The notes under the pieces are model-generated. The model ran no database searches. It was not told the DNA's origin and was given only the letters and a program-made list of their open reading frames with translations. From the NCBI RefSeq assembly GCF_030272615.1, contig NC_081410.1, forward strand, positions 229,124,915 through 229,188,914: a stretch of DNA of 64,000 nucleotides. The letters are read 5' to 3'. The position numbers and the translations under genes are program-made. Position 1 is the first letter of the stretch. Each line of letters opens with the position of its first letter. Shown in pieces: positions 35,533-48,090 of this stretch. The DNA comes from Cryptomeria japonica (taxonomy: Eukaryota; Streptophyta; Pinopsida; Cupressales; Cupressaceae).

Positions 35533-38500
35533 ATGGCACATAAATTGACTATTCCTATCTTTGAAGGATCTGACTATAGTTTTTGGAAAGTGAAGATGAG
35601 AGGTTACCTGATCTCCTTGGGCTACAATACTTGAAAAGCAATGGAAACTAAGTATGTTCAACTGAAAAAAAATCTTACCACTCTGGCTGAGATTCAAGCT
35701 TATGAGGAGAATGAAAAGGCAAGGTATACTATCTTTAGTGATTTATAGAAGACTGAATTGACAAAAATTATTTCATTGAATACTTCTTATTAGGTTTGAG
35801 AAAAGTTGAGAGAAATACATGAAGGAAGTGATAGAGTTAAATTATCAAAGAAGCTAACAGCTAAGCACAGATATGAGAATTTGAAGATGAAAGAAGGAGA
35901 AGACGTAACAAGCTAATTTCAGAAGGTTGACAGTGAAAAAAATGAAATCGGAGAACTTGGTGGCACCTTGACAAATGAACACATAATTGAGAAGATTATG
36001 ATATCCCTACTAAAAATCTATAGTGACAAGATCTTTTCTATTGAAGAAACTTATGATCTGAATAAGTTTACTAGAGAACAATTGTATGGTACATTATTTG
36101 TATTTGAGATAAGGAAGTTTGGAAAAGACAAAGATAAATCTGAGTCTACCTTTAAAGCCTTTGAAGAAGATCCGGAAGATGAAAGTTCAGATGAGATGGA
36201 AGCAAACTTTCTAAGGAAACTGAAGAAAGGCACCAAAAAAATAAGAGTATGTTACCTCCTAAATGCTTTAGATGTGGAAAGATTGGTCATATTGCTACTA
36301 GGTGTCCGGAAAAAGGTTCAATACAAACGTCTAGAGATGGTAAAGGAAAGTTTAATAAGAGAGCCTATTTTGTCAAAGATGATGTTGGAATTTCAAATGA
36401 TGAATCAGATTATGAGGATGGTGATTGTTTGTTTTTGGTAGAAAGAGATGTACCTAAAATTGATATTCCTAAGACTGTTGCTACTTCTTTACATGTTGGA
36501 AGAGATGGAAATGAATGGTTGATTGACAAATGATGTTCAAATCATATGAATGGTGATAAAAGTAAATTTGTAAAACTTGAAAAGTGTGGTTCAGAGATTA
36601 TCAGATAGCATACATTGTGAGAATTGGTTCTATTTCTTTTGATGAAAAATGTAATACTGACAATGTTTGCTATGTGAAGGATTTTCATCATAATCTTTTG
36701 AGTGTTGGACAGATGTGTGAAAATAATGTTATTTTTTACGATGATGGTTGTGAGGTCTGGTAGGGATCTGAAATTGTTATTGCAGCAGGGAAAAGGATTG
36801 GTGGAAACATGCATCTACTAGAAGGAGCTACAAAGAATTGTTTGTTATCTTAGATCAATGATAGCTGGCTCTGGAATCAGAGGATCTATCATATTAATTT
36901 TGACAACTTGGTGAAGATTAGCTCATCAAGTGCAGTGACAGATTTGCCTAGGCTGACCAAACTAGATAACAACATTTGTAGAGAATGTCAAGTTGGAACG
37001 CAAACAAAAGGAAATTACAGAGGAAAGGAGCATTGGTCCATCAGATTGTTGGATTTAGTGAACATAGACCTTTGTGGTCCTATCAGAACAAGGAGTATAC
37101 AAGGTGAGAAGTATTTCATGTTGTCGATTGATGACTATTCTAGAATGTCATGGGTTGCATTTTTTAGAGAGAAGTCATAAGCATTAGTAAAATTCAATAT
37201 ATTCAAGGCTAAAGTAGATAATGAAGCTGACATAAAGATTAAGTGTTTGAGGTTTGACAAAGGAGGAGAATTTACTTCTGACGAGTTTAACATTTTTTGT
37301 GAGAAACATGCTATTAGAAGATAGTTGCCTATCTCAAGGACACCACAATAGAATGGTGTAGTGGAAAGGATGAGTCGAACTATACAAGAGGCAGCCAAAA
37401 CAATGATCAACAGAGCAGAACTCTCGAAAGTCTATTGGAGAGAAGCAATTCATACTGTAGTCTACACTTTTAACAAAATTCTATTTCGGAAAAGACATGA
37501 AAAGACATCATATGAGCTATGGAATGGTATAAATCCAACAGTGAAATATTTCAAGGTATTTGGAAGCAAGTGCTATATTCAGACAGATGAAGATAATCTA
37601 GGAAAGTTTGATAGCAAAGTAGATGAAGGCATATTCCTAGGATATTCTACAAGGAGCAAGCGTGTTTCAATAAAAGACTAAACAAGATTGTTGAAAGTGC
37701 AAATCTGAAGGTTGATGAAGATACTTCTAAAGAGTTTGATAAAGTGGGAGGATATGAGTCTAATGAACTAGGTGATAGGAGAAAGGGAAGAGAAAATCAT
37801 AGAAGGAGAAGGAGAAAAGGAAGCTCGGGAAGCTCCGACATCTACATCTAAAACCCCAAGATATGTTCAGAAGAATCATTCAGTAGATCAAATTATTAGA
37901 GATAAGAACAAATGAATCACCACAAGAAGTAAAGCAGCTAAAGAACAAGTTTTTTTATGTTTACTATTAGAGATTGAACTGAAAATAGTAGAAGAAGCAT
38001 GAAATGATCAAAATTGGATAAAAGAAATGAGAGAAGAACTAGATCAAATTGAGAAGAATCAAACATGGGAATTAGCTCATAGATTGACAAATAAGAATGT
38101 GATTGGAACAAGCTGGGTCTTTTAAAACAAGTTGGATGAAGATGGAAAATTTGTAAAAATAAAGCGAGGTTGGTTTGTAAAGGTTACACTCAGGTTGAAG
38201 GCATCGACTTTGAGGAGACATATGCCTCGGTTGCTCGGATGGAGGCAATCACAATGTTTCTTGCTTTTGTAGTTTTTAAGGATTTTAAGGTCTATCAGAT
38301 GGAAGTGAAATCAGCATTTCTAAATGGAGAGATGAAACAACAAGTTTACATTGAACAACCAGAAGGATTTAAATTGAAAGATGATCTGAACATTATTTGT
38401 AGATTGAAGAAGGCCCTGTATGGATTGAAACAAGCTCCTAGAGTTTGGTATGGAAGGATAGATAAGTATTTGACTGATCAAGGTTTTCAGAAGGGATTGA

Positions 38501-39508
38501 CTAACAATAATTTATACTTCAAAACTGACTTAGGTAAAAATTTAATTGTTGTAGTTTATGTTGATGACATAATATTTGGAGGAAATGAAGGCATGTGTAG
38601 AAACTTTCCTAATTAAATGCATAAGGAATTTGAGATGTCCATGGTCAGTGAGTTAAATTTCTTTCTTGGTTTGCAAGTAAATCAGAATGACAAAGAAATT
38701 TTCATTTCTTAGTCTAAATACATTAAGGAATTGTTAAAGAAGTTTGGGTTGGAGAATTCCAAACCGGTGTGTACACTTATGACCATCGGATGCAAGTTGA
38801 CAAAAGATGATAAGTCCCCTAAAGTAGATGCAAGTCGAAACATATCAATGATTGGAGGACTATTGTATTTGACTGCTACCACACTAGATATCATGTATGC
38901 AGTATGTTTGGCAGCTAGATTTCAGCAAGAACCAAAGGAATTACATGTTGTGGTGGTAAAAAGAATTTTTCAGATATCTAAAAGGAACAAAAGAGTTTGG
39001 CTTATGGTATCCCATAATTTTAAACTTCACTCTAACAACATATACTGATGCACATTGCGCAAGAAGTGTTGATGACATGAAAAGTACAAGTGGTGGAGTA
39101 TTCTTTCTGGGCTCCCGATTAGTTGCTTAGTCAAGTAACAAGCAATATTTGGTCTCTTTATCTACAACTAAAGTAGAATATATTGCAACTTCATGTTGCA
39201 CCTAGATTCTATGGATGAAGTAGACTTTGAAGGATATTGGCATAACATTCAATGAACCCATCTCTATTATGTGTGATAACACTAGTGCAATAAACTTTTC
39301 TAAGAATTTGGTACAACATTCTAAAACAAAGAATATATCCATTCGATATCACTTCTTGAGGGAAAAGGTGTTGGATAGTGAAGTAAAGCTTGAGAATGTA
39401 CCTACAAAAAAGAAGATTGCATATATCTTCACAAAAGTGTTGTACAATGATACTTTTGAGTATCTCCAATAGAAGTTAGGGGTACTACCCCTTCCTATCT
39501 TGAACTAA
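35533..39508 (+). pseudogene. gag-pol of copia-3
   Basis: The gag starts at ATG 35533 and carries several stops up to about 35920. The frame is then open to 36240. The CCHC knuckle CFRCGKIGHIATRC is intact but in another frame (from 36249). The protease motif has a stop in place of the Ser of DSG (EWLIDK then stop). Integrase (36908-37420) shows LRFDKGGEFTSDEF and stops at Gln codons. RT (38170-38616) has motif [12 protein letters not shown], where the catalytic Asp is Glu, and an intact YVDDIIFGG. RNase H (39030-39508) ends GVLPLPILN. The usual product would be capsid, protease, integrase and RT-RNase H; none could form here. Confidence 0.9.
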
Positions 39509-39772
39509 TGTACATTTGGATGTGCATTGGTCTAGTGAACTACTTGTATATCATTATCTAGACTGATGTCTAGGTGCTTCCTCTTAGGGGGAGTAGGAGT
39601 TAATTTCATTGGGGGATTTATGCCCGCCTTTGTCCTTGATATCAAAGGGGGAGAGATGCAAAGTTACTAATCTGAAGATGCAGAGAAGATGAAGGGATGC
39701 AAAGTTGCAGAGTTGTAGAGTTGTGCAGAGAAATTTTTGTTGTTTGTTGTTGATGGATGTTGTCATCGATGT

Positions 39773-39785
39773 CAAAGGGGGAGAT
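39773..39785 (+). promoter_or_regulatory. Polypurine tract of copia-3
   Basis: CAAAGGGGGAGAT immediately before the 3' LTR TG. An earlier similar tract (TCAAAGGGGGAGAG) lies at about 39643-39656. Confidence 0.88.
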
Positions 39786-40743
39786 TGTTGAAAATGTGTT
39801 GTTGATGAGTATGATTGGTTGTCATTGGTGTCAACATTTGATCTTGGTATTGGTGATCCAAAAGATGTGTCCCTGGAACCTTTAGTGCTCTGGAAGATGT
39901 GTTTCAGTATGGACTAGTTGAGTTGATGGTGATTCTGATATTTTTGTTTATTGGATATGGTGTTTGATCGATTGTATTCATGTATATCTTGGTTCCATTC
40001 CTTTTTTTTTTGTATTGGGCAATGGTTTTTGGGTCCAGATTAAGTCCAAAATTCGAGGATGAGTAGCGGCATTGGTTCAGCATGTGAGTCATGATTTGGG
40101 TCCAGAATTTGTAATGGATGTAACTTGTTAATCTAATCGATGATGTGTGTTGTGGTATGGTCTACTTCTCATTCCTTTCCACCAGTGGAATGTTTAGTGT
40201 TGACCTATTTTAGATCTTTGTCTTTGCTAACTTAGAAGATTATGCTTCCCAGAAGATAGTATATATATGAGGATGATCTGATTGTGTTAACATGGAAAGA
40301 GTGCAGCGTTATTATTGAAGATATGCAAGATTGAAAAGGAAGGATCTGATTATTGATTATGTGTGAAGTGTGTTGGTGTTGAGGCACCAGAAGCAGTTCC
40401 AGTTTTGTAGTGTGTGTTACAGTGGTGGATTACCTTTCTTTCTTTCTTCGATAGTGAGCCCTCCTACAGTGAGCATTCTAACAGTGAGACACCCTTTGAA
40501 AAAACCACCTCAACCGGTGTCACCTTAACCGGTGTTTTATATTGAAAACTAACATTATCTGTGGTTTTTCCCTTCTTGGGTTTTCCATGTCACATCTGGT
40601 GTTCATTGTGTGATGTGTTGTGTGTATGTTTTTTTCATGTTTTAATTAATTCTTTTGGTTATTCTGGATGTGTGAAAGCATTGAAGAAATTATTTAAGTT
40701 GTCATCAAATTCACCCCCCTCTTAGTTGCCTGGATATTCAACA
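39786..40743 (+). repeat. 3' LTR of copia-3
   Basis: It runs TGTTGAAAATGTG to GATATTCAACA and is followed by the target copy TGGTG. The hairpin motif is at about 40561-40588, with one arm changed to CCAT. Confidence 0.92.
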
Positions 40744-40748
40744 TGGTG

Positions 40749-41425
40749 TAAAACTAGAAGAGAAGTTTGAATATCTTGAAAAAACCACAAAATGAATAAT
40801 GAAGATTGAAAAATCCTAGATGAGTTAAATGAGAACCAAGTAGAAAACCTTAATAAAGAATGTACCAAAAAAAATGGGAATTTAGGCTAAAGAAAAGTCA
40901 ACTAAATAAACTAGAGCTGATGATTCCAAATATAGATAGAAGATTGAAGCTAACAATGATGGTTTAGCTGATCAACTATTGAAAGATAAGGAGAAAGCCA
41001 CAAATATCCTTTACAAGGGTTTTAATTATGAAATGACATATGAGGGTACCATTTCCATTCCTTTCAAAAAGGATTGAATGATTTAACTTCAATTTTGTGA
41101 ATCATTTGGGAGGAATAACATCAATAATAATTAGGAATTTTGTTTGTTAATCTTGATTAGACAAGTTGAATTTCATATTTATTTTTGGCAAAGAAAGAAA
41201 ATTGTTTTTATGTATTTTAATGGGATTTGATAGCATTTTAATGCCCCATTTGAGCAATTTCAAGGAGTGGATCCATGTAAGCTTAACCAAATGGTGGTCT
41301 TGACAATATAGAAAAAGTGATCACCAATACATTGTTGATTAATAGAAAGGACATTAAAGAAATCATTTTTGGCCCAAAGAATTCCTAGATTTTCTTAATT
41401 TTTTTTTCTTGAGACTATGCTAGGT
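40749..41425 (-). other. Gene-free flank, possibly the C-terminal part of the LINE-C relic
   Basis: If the copia-4 insertion is removed, this segment joins the LINE-C relic at 48091. On the minus strand weak, stop-filled coding traces can be read, but nothing I can assign with certainty. Confidence 0.3.
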
Positions 41426-41430
41426 CCCTT
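41426..41430. repeat. Target-site duplication of copia-4, left copy
   Basis: CCCTT here and at 48086-48090. Confidence 0.9.
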
Positions 41431-42491
41431 TGTTGGTATTTTGGTATGGTTTTGTCATTGATGTCAACACCTACTAAAACACTAGCACTTTGGAGATCCA
41501 GCAGCATTCACCGGCAAGCAAGTAACTATTGCACAGTTACTGGTATATGGTTCACCGGCAGGATATAATGATCACCGACATTCGGAATTATGTGGAAGAC
41601 ACTTGGTAATGTCAAAGACATTGTTTGGACATCTTGTCCAGGAGTTTTGTTCATTGGTATATTCATATTTGCATATTTGCTTTTACCGGCAAATAGGTCC
41701 AGGGTTACCTAAGGTTACACCGGTGGGTTTATCTTTTCCAAATCAGCATGGCACGCTAAGGAAATGATTAATTATTGTTATAAATGCATTAAGCCAACAT
41801 GTTCAATCGGTTATTGCATCGGATATTATATTGTTTTTAAAATGTTTTTATTGTAATATCTTGTAGAGCTGACCTACTAAAATTGGTCTTAGGTTATGGT
41901 ATAAATGTAAGATCTTATTTGTAAGATCGAATGTGGAATGCGAAAAAGAATTGTGTGAAGGTATATGCGAGATTAAGCAGAGCTATACACGAAGACATCA
42001 TTTGAAGGTGAAGTTAGGTTTTTGTGAAAGCATATCAGCGTTACACCGGTACTGAATCTAGCATATGAAGATGCTATTTTGTGCAGTACATTCTTATTGG
42101 ATTTAACCATCCAACTGTAGTCAGTGTGACTCCCATTTTGTGATTGAGCAGTGAGCTCTAGGCTGTTGGCCTTTCTGCATGTGTAGACCCCATTTATGTA
42201 CACTTACTATCTGAAGTAGTATCATCTGCTTATGGGTAAGGTTTCCCACCATGGTTTTTCCCCTTACAGGGTTTCCATGTACAAATATTGATGTCATGTG
42301 TTGTGGATGATTTTTTGTTTATGTTTCATGCATTAATTTTTACCGGTATAGCTACTAACTGTCTACTGGCATACTTAACTGGTTTACCAGTATTAAGCAT
42401 TAAGTTGGTTAAGTTGTTTTTGGTTTGAAATTAGTTGACAACCGATTCACCCCCCCCCCCCCTCCCTCTCAGTTGTCTTTGGGACCTAACA
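41431..42491 (+). repeat. 5' LTR of copia-4
   Basis: It runs TGTTGGTATTTTGG to GGGACCTAACA. A TATA-like TATAAATG lies near 41781. The hairpin motif at 42251-42277 has ATGG/CCAT arms, and a C-run lies near 42450. Confidence 0.93.
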
Positions 42492-42492
42492 A

Positions 42493-42505
42493 TTGGTATC
42501 AGAGC
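42493..42505 (+). promoter_or_regulatory. Primer-binding site of copia-4
   Basis: TTGGTATCAGAGC one base after the LTR, an unmutated Met-tRNA type site. Confidence 0.93.
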
Positions 42506-42547
42506 TTAGTCCTCTTTTGCAAAAGTTTAACAACTTGAGGAGATCCA

Positions 42548-45500
42548 ATGTCTACTAATTATTTCAGGAAGGACAGTCCTAAACTTGATGGAACCAACTA
42601 TGGCATATGGAAAATCAGAATGAAGACACATATAAATTGCATTGGCAAAGACGTCTAGGAAGTTACAAAGAAAGGTTACACTGTTGCTGTATCTGGTCAG
42701 CCTAGTCGAACTACCTTGGCTAAAGATGAGGAAAATGATTGCAAAGCAAGAGAAGCACTTTTGAGCATATTATCATATCAACAAATCATGGGATTATCAG
42801 ATAGGTCTATTGCTAAAGCTATTTGGGATCATTTGGAAACACTGAATGAAGGAGATTCCACAGTCAAAATTGCAAAACTTGAAAGCTTCTGGGTTAGGTA
42901 TGAACATCTGAAAATGGAAGAAGATGAAAGGATTTCTGCTTTTATGGAAAGAGTAAATGAAATTGTTTTGGGTATTAAATGTTGTGGAGGAACCTTAAGT
43001 GAGGATGAAATTGTTTCAAAAATCTTAAGAGGATTGCCACCGGTATATAAAATGAAGGTTACTACTATAAATGAGTTAAGAACAATGCCTAATACATCAG
43101 TAACTAGGGATACATTGATTGGGAAACTTTCAGCTTTTGAAATTGAAGAATTTGGTCCTGTTGCTACTATAAAGACAGATTTAGCCTTTAAAGCATCATT
43201 ATCATCTGCTCCATCATTTGACAAATCTGATTGGAAAGCCTTTTATGCAAGAGAACTTGAAGAAAGCAAGAAAGAAAATGAAGAACTTGAAGCACTATTT
43301 GCAAGGAAAATGCCTAAAGGTCCAATTGGAAGTAAGTATGAAGGTAAAGCACCTTTTAAATGTTTTAACTGCAATAAGATTGGTCATATGGCTTCGAGAT
43401 GCCTTGATAGACATGCTAGACTAAGAGAAGAAGCTAGAAGGACATACAAACCTAATCCTGAATATCAGAGATATAGATTCAAGAAGAACAAAGACAAATC
43501 TTGTTACATTGCTGATAAAGGTGTGACTGATGATTCTGATGAGGATCCGGTAGACAATGGATGGGTTTTTGTTGCTATAATAGAAGATCAACTGGCACCT
43601 ACTGCTCAACCGGTAGAACAAGCCCTAGCAGCTAAAGTTGAAGTAAAGGATGAATGGATCATTGACTCAGGATGCTCACATCATATGACAGGAGACAAAG
43701 GACAAAGGTAAATTCTTGAACTTTCAAGAATACAATGGAGGTTTAGTAAGATTTGGAGATGACAAAGCTTGTTCAATCAAAGGTAAGGGTACAATATCTC
43801 TTGATAGTAAGCATAACACTGACAATGTCTACTATGTTGAAGGATTGAAGCATAATCTTTTAAGTGTTGGTCAACTAGTTGAGAAAGGATTTCAGTTACA
43901 ATTTAAAAATGAAAAATGAAAAATCATGAATAGAACTGGTTTGGAAATTGCAACCGGTAATCAGACTAGAGGTAATATCTTTCACTTGAATAATAGTGAA
44001 AAGACATGCTTGATTGCACATATAGATGAAAGTTGGTTATGGCATAAGAGACTCTGTCATGTAAACTTTGATTGCATGGTAAAGATCAGTACTACTAAGG
44101 CAGTTAGAGATCTACCTAAAATTGTCAAACCTCATAACACAATATGTAAGGAATGTCAATTTGGAAAACAAGTTAGAGCTAGTTTCAAAAGTACTCCCAA
44201 AAAATCCAATAATACTCTTGATTTGATTCACACTGATTTATGTGGTCTAGCTAGAACTAAAAGCTTACAAGGTGATAGATATTTCATGCTAATCATTGAT
44301 GACTATTCTAGAATGCGTTGGGTTACTTTTCTCAGAGAAAAATCAGAAGCACTTAGAAAGTTTAAACTATTCAAAGCAATGGTTGAAAATGAAACTGGTA
44401 AGAAAATCAAATGTTTAAGATCAGATCAAGGAGGAGAATTCACATCTAGGGACTTTAATACATTTTGTGAAGTGAATGGAATCAGAAGACAGCTATCAGG
44501 ACCTCGGACACCACAGTAGAATGGAGTTGTTGAAAGGAAAAACAGAACTATCATGGATGCAGCAAGAAGTATGTTATCAGAAGCAAATTTACCACATGTG
44601 TACTGGAGAGAAGCAGTCAGCATAGCGATCTATACATTCAACAAAGTTCACATCAAAGGTGAAACCGGTAAGACCCCTCATGAACTATGGTTTGGTAATA
44701 CTCCTACTCTTAAATATTTCAGAATTTTTGGAAGTAAATGTTATATTAGAAGAGATGAGTATATTGGCAAATTTGATCCTAGAAGTGATGAAGGAATATT
44801 TCTTGGTTATTCATCTAAGAGCAAAGCATATAGATTTTTTAACAAGAGATTGCAGAAAATTGTTGAGAGTACAAATGTAAAAATTGATGAACAATTCAGA
44901 GAAACTACAAGGTATATAGACTCTGAACCGGCAATAGAAATTTTGACAAATCAACCTACACCAAATCCACCGGTATAGAATGAAGATCCGGTTACCCCGA
45001 TACCATCTGAGAATTCCACAATAACTGAAGAACAATAGCAAACAAAGACACCCCGGTATGTAAGATTGAATCATTTTGAAGATCAGATAATTGGAAATAA
45101 ATTTAAAGGAGTTATGACAAGAGGAAGATTGGCAAATGAAGAGGTATGTCTTATTTTTCAAATAGAACCATCATCTGTTAATGAAGCATGTGAGGATAAA
45201 TTTTGGATTAAAGCTATGGAAGAAGAATTAGAACAAAGTGAGAAAAATAACACTTGGACATTAGTTCCTCGACCTAAAGATAAAAATGTAATTGGAACCA
45301 AATGGGTATTCAAAAACAAACTTAATGAAGATGGTAAGGTTGTCAGAAATAAAGCAAGACTAGTGTGTAAGGGATATTCTCAGAAAGAAGGAGTTGATTA
45401 CAATGAAACCTTTGCATCGGTAGCTAGAATTGAGGCAGTCAGATTATTCTTGGCTTTTGCAGCACACAAGAACTACAAAGTTTATCAAATGGATATTAAA

Positions 45501-46701
45501 TGTGCATTTTTGAATGGAGATCTTGAAGAGGAAGTATACATTGAACAACCTGATGGATTTTCTTTGACATATGACAATGATATGGTTTGCAGGTTAAGGA
45601 AAGCTCTGTATGGACTGAAACAAGCCCCAAGAGCTTGGTATGCAAGATTGGTTAAGTATCTTTTAAAGATTGGTTTTACTAAAGGAAATGCAGACATTAA
45701 TTTATATTACAAAATAACTAATGATGACATCTTGATTATAGAAGTATTTGTTGATGATATAATCTTTGGAGGAGAAGACGAATAATGTAAGGAATTTTCT
45801 ACTAAAATGCAGCAAGAATTTGAAATGTCTATGATTGGAGAAATAAAATTCTTTTTAGGATTGCAAATTTCACAAACTGACAAAGGTATATTCTTGAGTC
45901 AATCCAAATACTTAAAAGAGTTACTAAAGAAATTTGGGATGGAGAACTCTAAACCAGTAAGCACACCTATGACTACAAATGACAAATTATCTCAAAGGGA
46001 TGAATCTACACCTGTTAACCCAACTAGATACAAATCTATGATAGGAGGTTTATTGTATTTAACACAAACCAAACCTGATATTATGAATGCAGTATGTATT
46101 GTTTCAAGATTTTAAAAGTAATCCTAGATAAAATCATGAATCAGCAGTAAAAAGGATTTTCCGGTACTTGCGAGGCACTATAAATCTTGGATTATGGTAT
46201 CCTAGAGATGAAAACTTTGAATTATGTGCATACACATATGCAAATTGGGCAGGAGATGTGGATGATAGAAAAAGCACCACCGACGGAGCATTCTTTCTTG
46301 GAAAGAGATTAATTTCCTGGTTGAGTAAGAAATAGAGTTGTACATCTTTATCAACAGTAGTATCAAAATATGTTGCAGCAGCAACTAACTGTACACAGGT
46401 ACTATGGCTTAAGCAAATGTTGAAAGACATAAAGGTAAAATGCAAGGAACCTATTACCATATATTGTGATAACACTGCAACAATTGATATATCTAAGAAT
46501 CCAGTACTACATTCTAAAACAAAACATGTTTCTATCAAACTGAATTTTCTAAGGAAAAAAGTTGAAGAAAAGGAGATAAAACTAGTTTATGTGAACACTA
46601 AAGAACAGCTTGCAGATATTTTCACAAAACCTTTGCCTAAGGAGACTTTTGAATATCTCAGAGATCAGCTTGGAGTCATACCACCACCGGTAGAGATTTA
46701 G
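42548..46701 (+). pseudogene. gag-pol of copia-4
   Basis: The gag start ATG 42548 is followed by one nonsense codon (TAG at 42656). The frame is then open to 43711, with an intact knuckle CFNCNKIGHMASRC (43361-43402) and the protease motif WIIDSGCSHHMTGD. A 7-bp duplication (GACAAAG at 43694-43707) shifts the frame. Integrase has WLWHKRLCH, HTDLCG, LRSDQGGEF and VVERKNR. RT has motif [12 protein letters not shown] and FVDDIIFGG (FVDD at 45747-45758), so all catalytic aspartates are kept. RNase H runs to GVIPPPVEI at 46701. Stops at 44518, 44977, 45037 and 45783 replace Gln or similar codons. Of the three copia elements with RT here, only this one has an intact active site. Confidence 0.93.
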
Positions 46702-46839
46702 ACAATTGATGATTGTCATCAACTGACAGAATTAAAAGATAAAACTTTTACTCCGGTCTTTGATAAGGAAGCTACTTCTCAGGGGGAGTAGTTGGTATTT
46801 TGTATATGAACTTGGTATTATTGTAACTTTGGCATTTGA

Positions 46840-47022
46840 TGTCAAAGGGGGAGAGATATATATGGAAAAACACATTATCTTTTTTTTGGTATGGAAACTT
46901 TGGATAACACATGTTGCTCCCAAGGGGAGAGATTGTTGTTTAGGAGAGATTGTTGGTTATTGGTATTTGGCACTTTGATGGTTTTTCCATCTTGTGTTGC
47001 CATCAATGCCAAAGGAGGAGAT
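46840..47022 (+). promoter_or_regulatory. Multiple polypurine tracts of copia-4
   Basis: The tract used is CCAAAGGAGGAGAT, ending at 47022 beside the 3' LTR. Two further purine tracts with the same look lie upstream: TCAAAGGGGGAGAGAT at about 46845 and CCAAGGGGAGAGATTG at about 46919. The second is followed by TGTTG like a real LTR junction. Confidence 0.75.
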
Positions 47023-48085
47023 TGTTGGTATTTTGGTACGGTTTTGTCATTGATGTCAACACCTACTAAAACACTAGCACTTTGGAGATCCAGCAACATT
47101 CACCGGCAAGCAAGTAACTATTGCATAGTTACTGGTATATGGTTCACCAGCAGGATATAATGATCATCGACACTTGGAATTATGTGGAAGACACTTGGTA
47201 ATATCGAAGACATTGTTTGGACATCTTGTCCTGGAGTTTTGTTCATTGGTATATTCATATTTGCATATTTTCTTTTACCAGCAAATAGGTCCAGGGTTAC
47301 CTAGGGTTACACCGGTAGGTTTATCTTTTCCAGATCAGCATGGCACGCTAAGGAAATGATTAATTATTGTTATAAATGCATTAAGCCGACATGTTCAATC
47401 AGTTATTGCATCGAATATTATATTGTTTGTAAAATGTTTTTATTGTAATATCTTGTAGAGTCGACCTACTAAAATTTGTCTTAGGTTATGGTATAAATGT
47501 AAGATCTTATTTGTAAGATCGAATGTGGAATGCGAAAAAGAATTGTGTGAAGGTATATGCAAGATTAAGCAGAGCTATACACGAAGACATCATTTGAAGG
47601 TGAAGTTAGGTTTTTGTGAAAGCATATCAGCATTACACCGGTACTGAATCTAGCATATGAAGATGCTATTTTGTGCAGTACATTCTTATTGGATTTAACC
47701 ATCCAACTATAGTCAGTGTGACTCCCATTTTGTGATTGAGCAGTGAGCTCTAGGCTGTTGGCCTTTCTACATGTGCAGACCCCATTTATGTGCACTTACT
47801 ATCTACAGTAGTATAATCTGATTGTGGGTAAGGTTTCCCACCGTGGTTTTTCCCCTTACAGGGTTTCCACGTACAAATATTGGTGTCATGTGTTGTGGAT
47901 GACTTTTTGTTTATGTTTCATGCATTAATCTTTACCGGTATAGCTACTAACTGTTGACACTATCTACCGGCATACTTAACTAGTTTACCGGTATTAAGCA
48001 TTAAGTTGGTTAAGTTGTTTTTGGTTTGAAATTAGTTGACAATTGATTCACCCCTCCCCCCCTCAGTTGTCTCTGGGACCTAACA
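47023..48085 (+). repeat. 3' LTR of copia-4
   Basis: It runs TGTTGGTATTTTGG to GGGACCTAACA and is followed by CCCTT. The hairpin here keeps GTGG/CCAC arms (about 47843-47870). Confidence 0.93.
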
Positions 48086-48090
48086 CCCTT

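Larger units (their letters stand above)
34461..40743 (+). mobile_element. Copia-3: full-length decayed Ty1/copia element
   Basis: It has LTRs of 1009 and 958 bp, TGGTG target copies, a Met-tRNA type primer site, a purine tract and all copia domains in order (gag, protease, integrase, RT, RNase H). It is the same family as copia-2 by LTR ends, LTR sequence and protein. Numerous stops and frameshifts make it inactive. Confidence 0.93.
41431..48085 (+). mobile_element. Copia-4: best preserved Ty1/copia element of the window
   Basis: The element is 6655 bp with LTRs of 1061 and 1063 bp, CCCTT target copies, a perfect primer site and a complete gag-pol domain order. Over the first 300 bases the LTRs differ at about 14 sites, almost all transitions. 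Inactivation is by single stops and one 7-bp duplication. It is a different family from copia-1, 2 and 3 by LTR sequence. Confidence 0.95.

Noticed and set aside
42251-42277. Compensatory change of hairpin arms between the two LTRs of copia-4 (ATGG/CCAT against GTGG/CCAC)
   Set aside because: Both arm changes fall on CpG sites and are each explained by cytosine deamination; no selection need be assumed.
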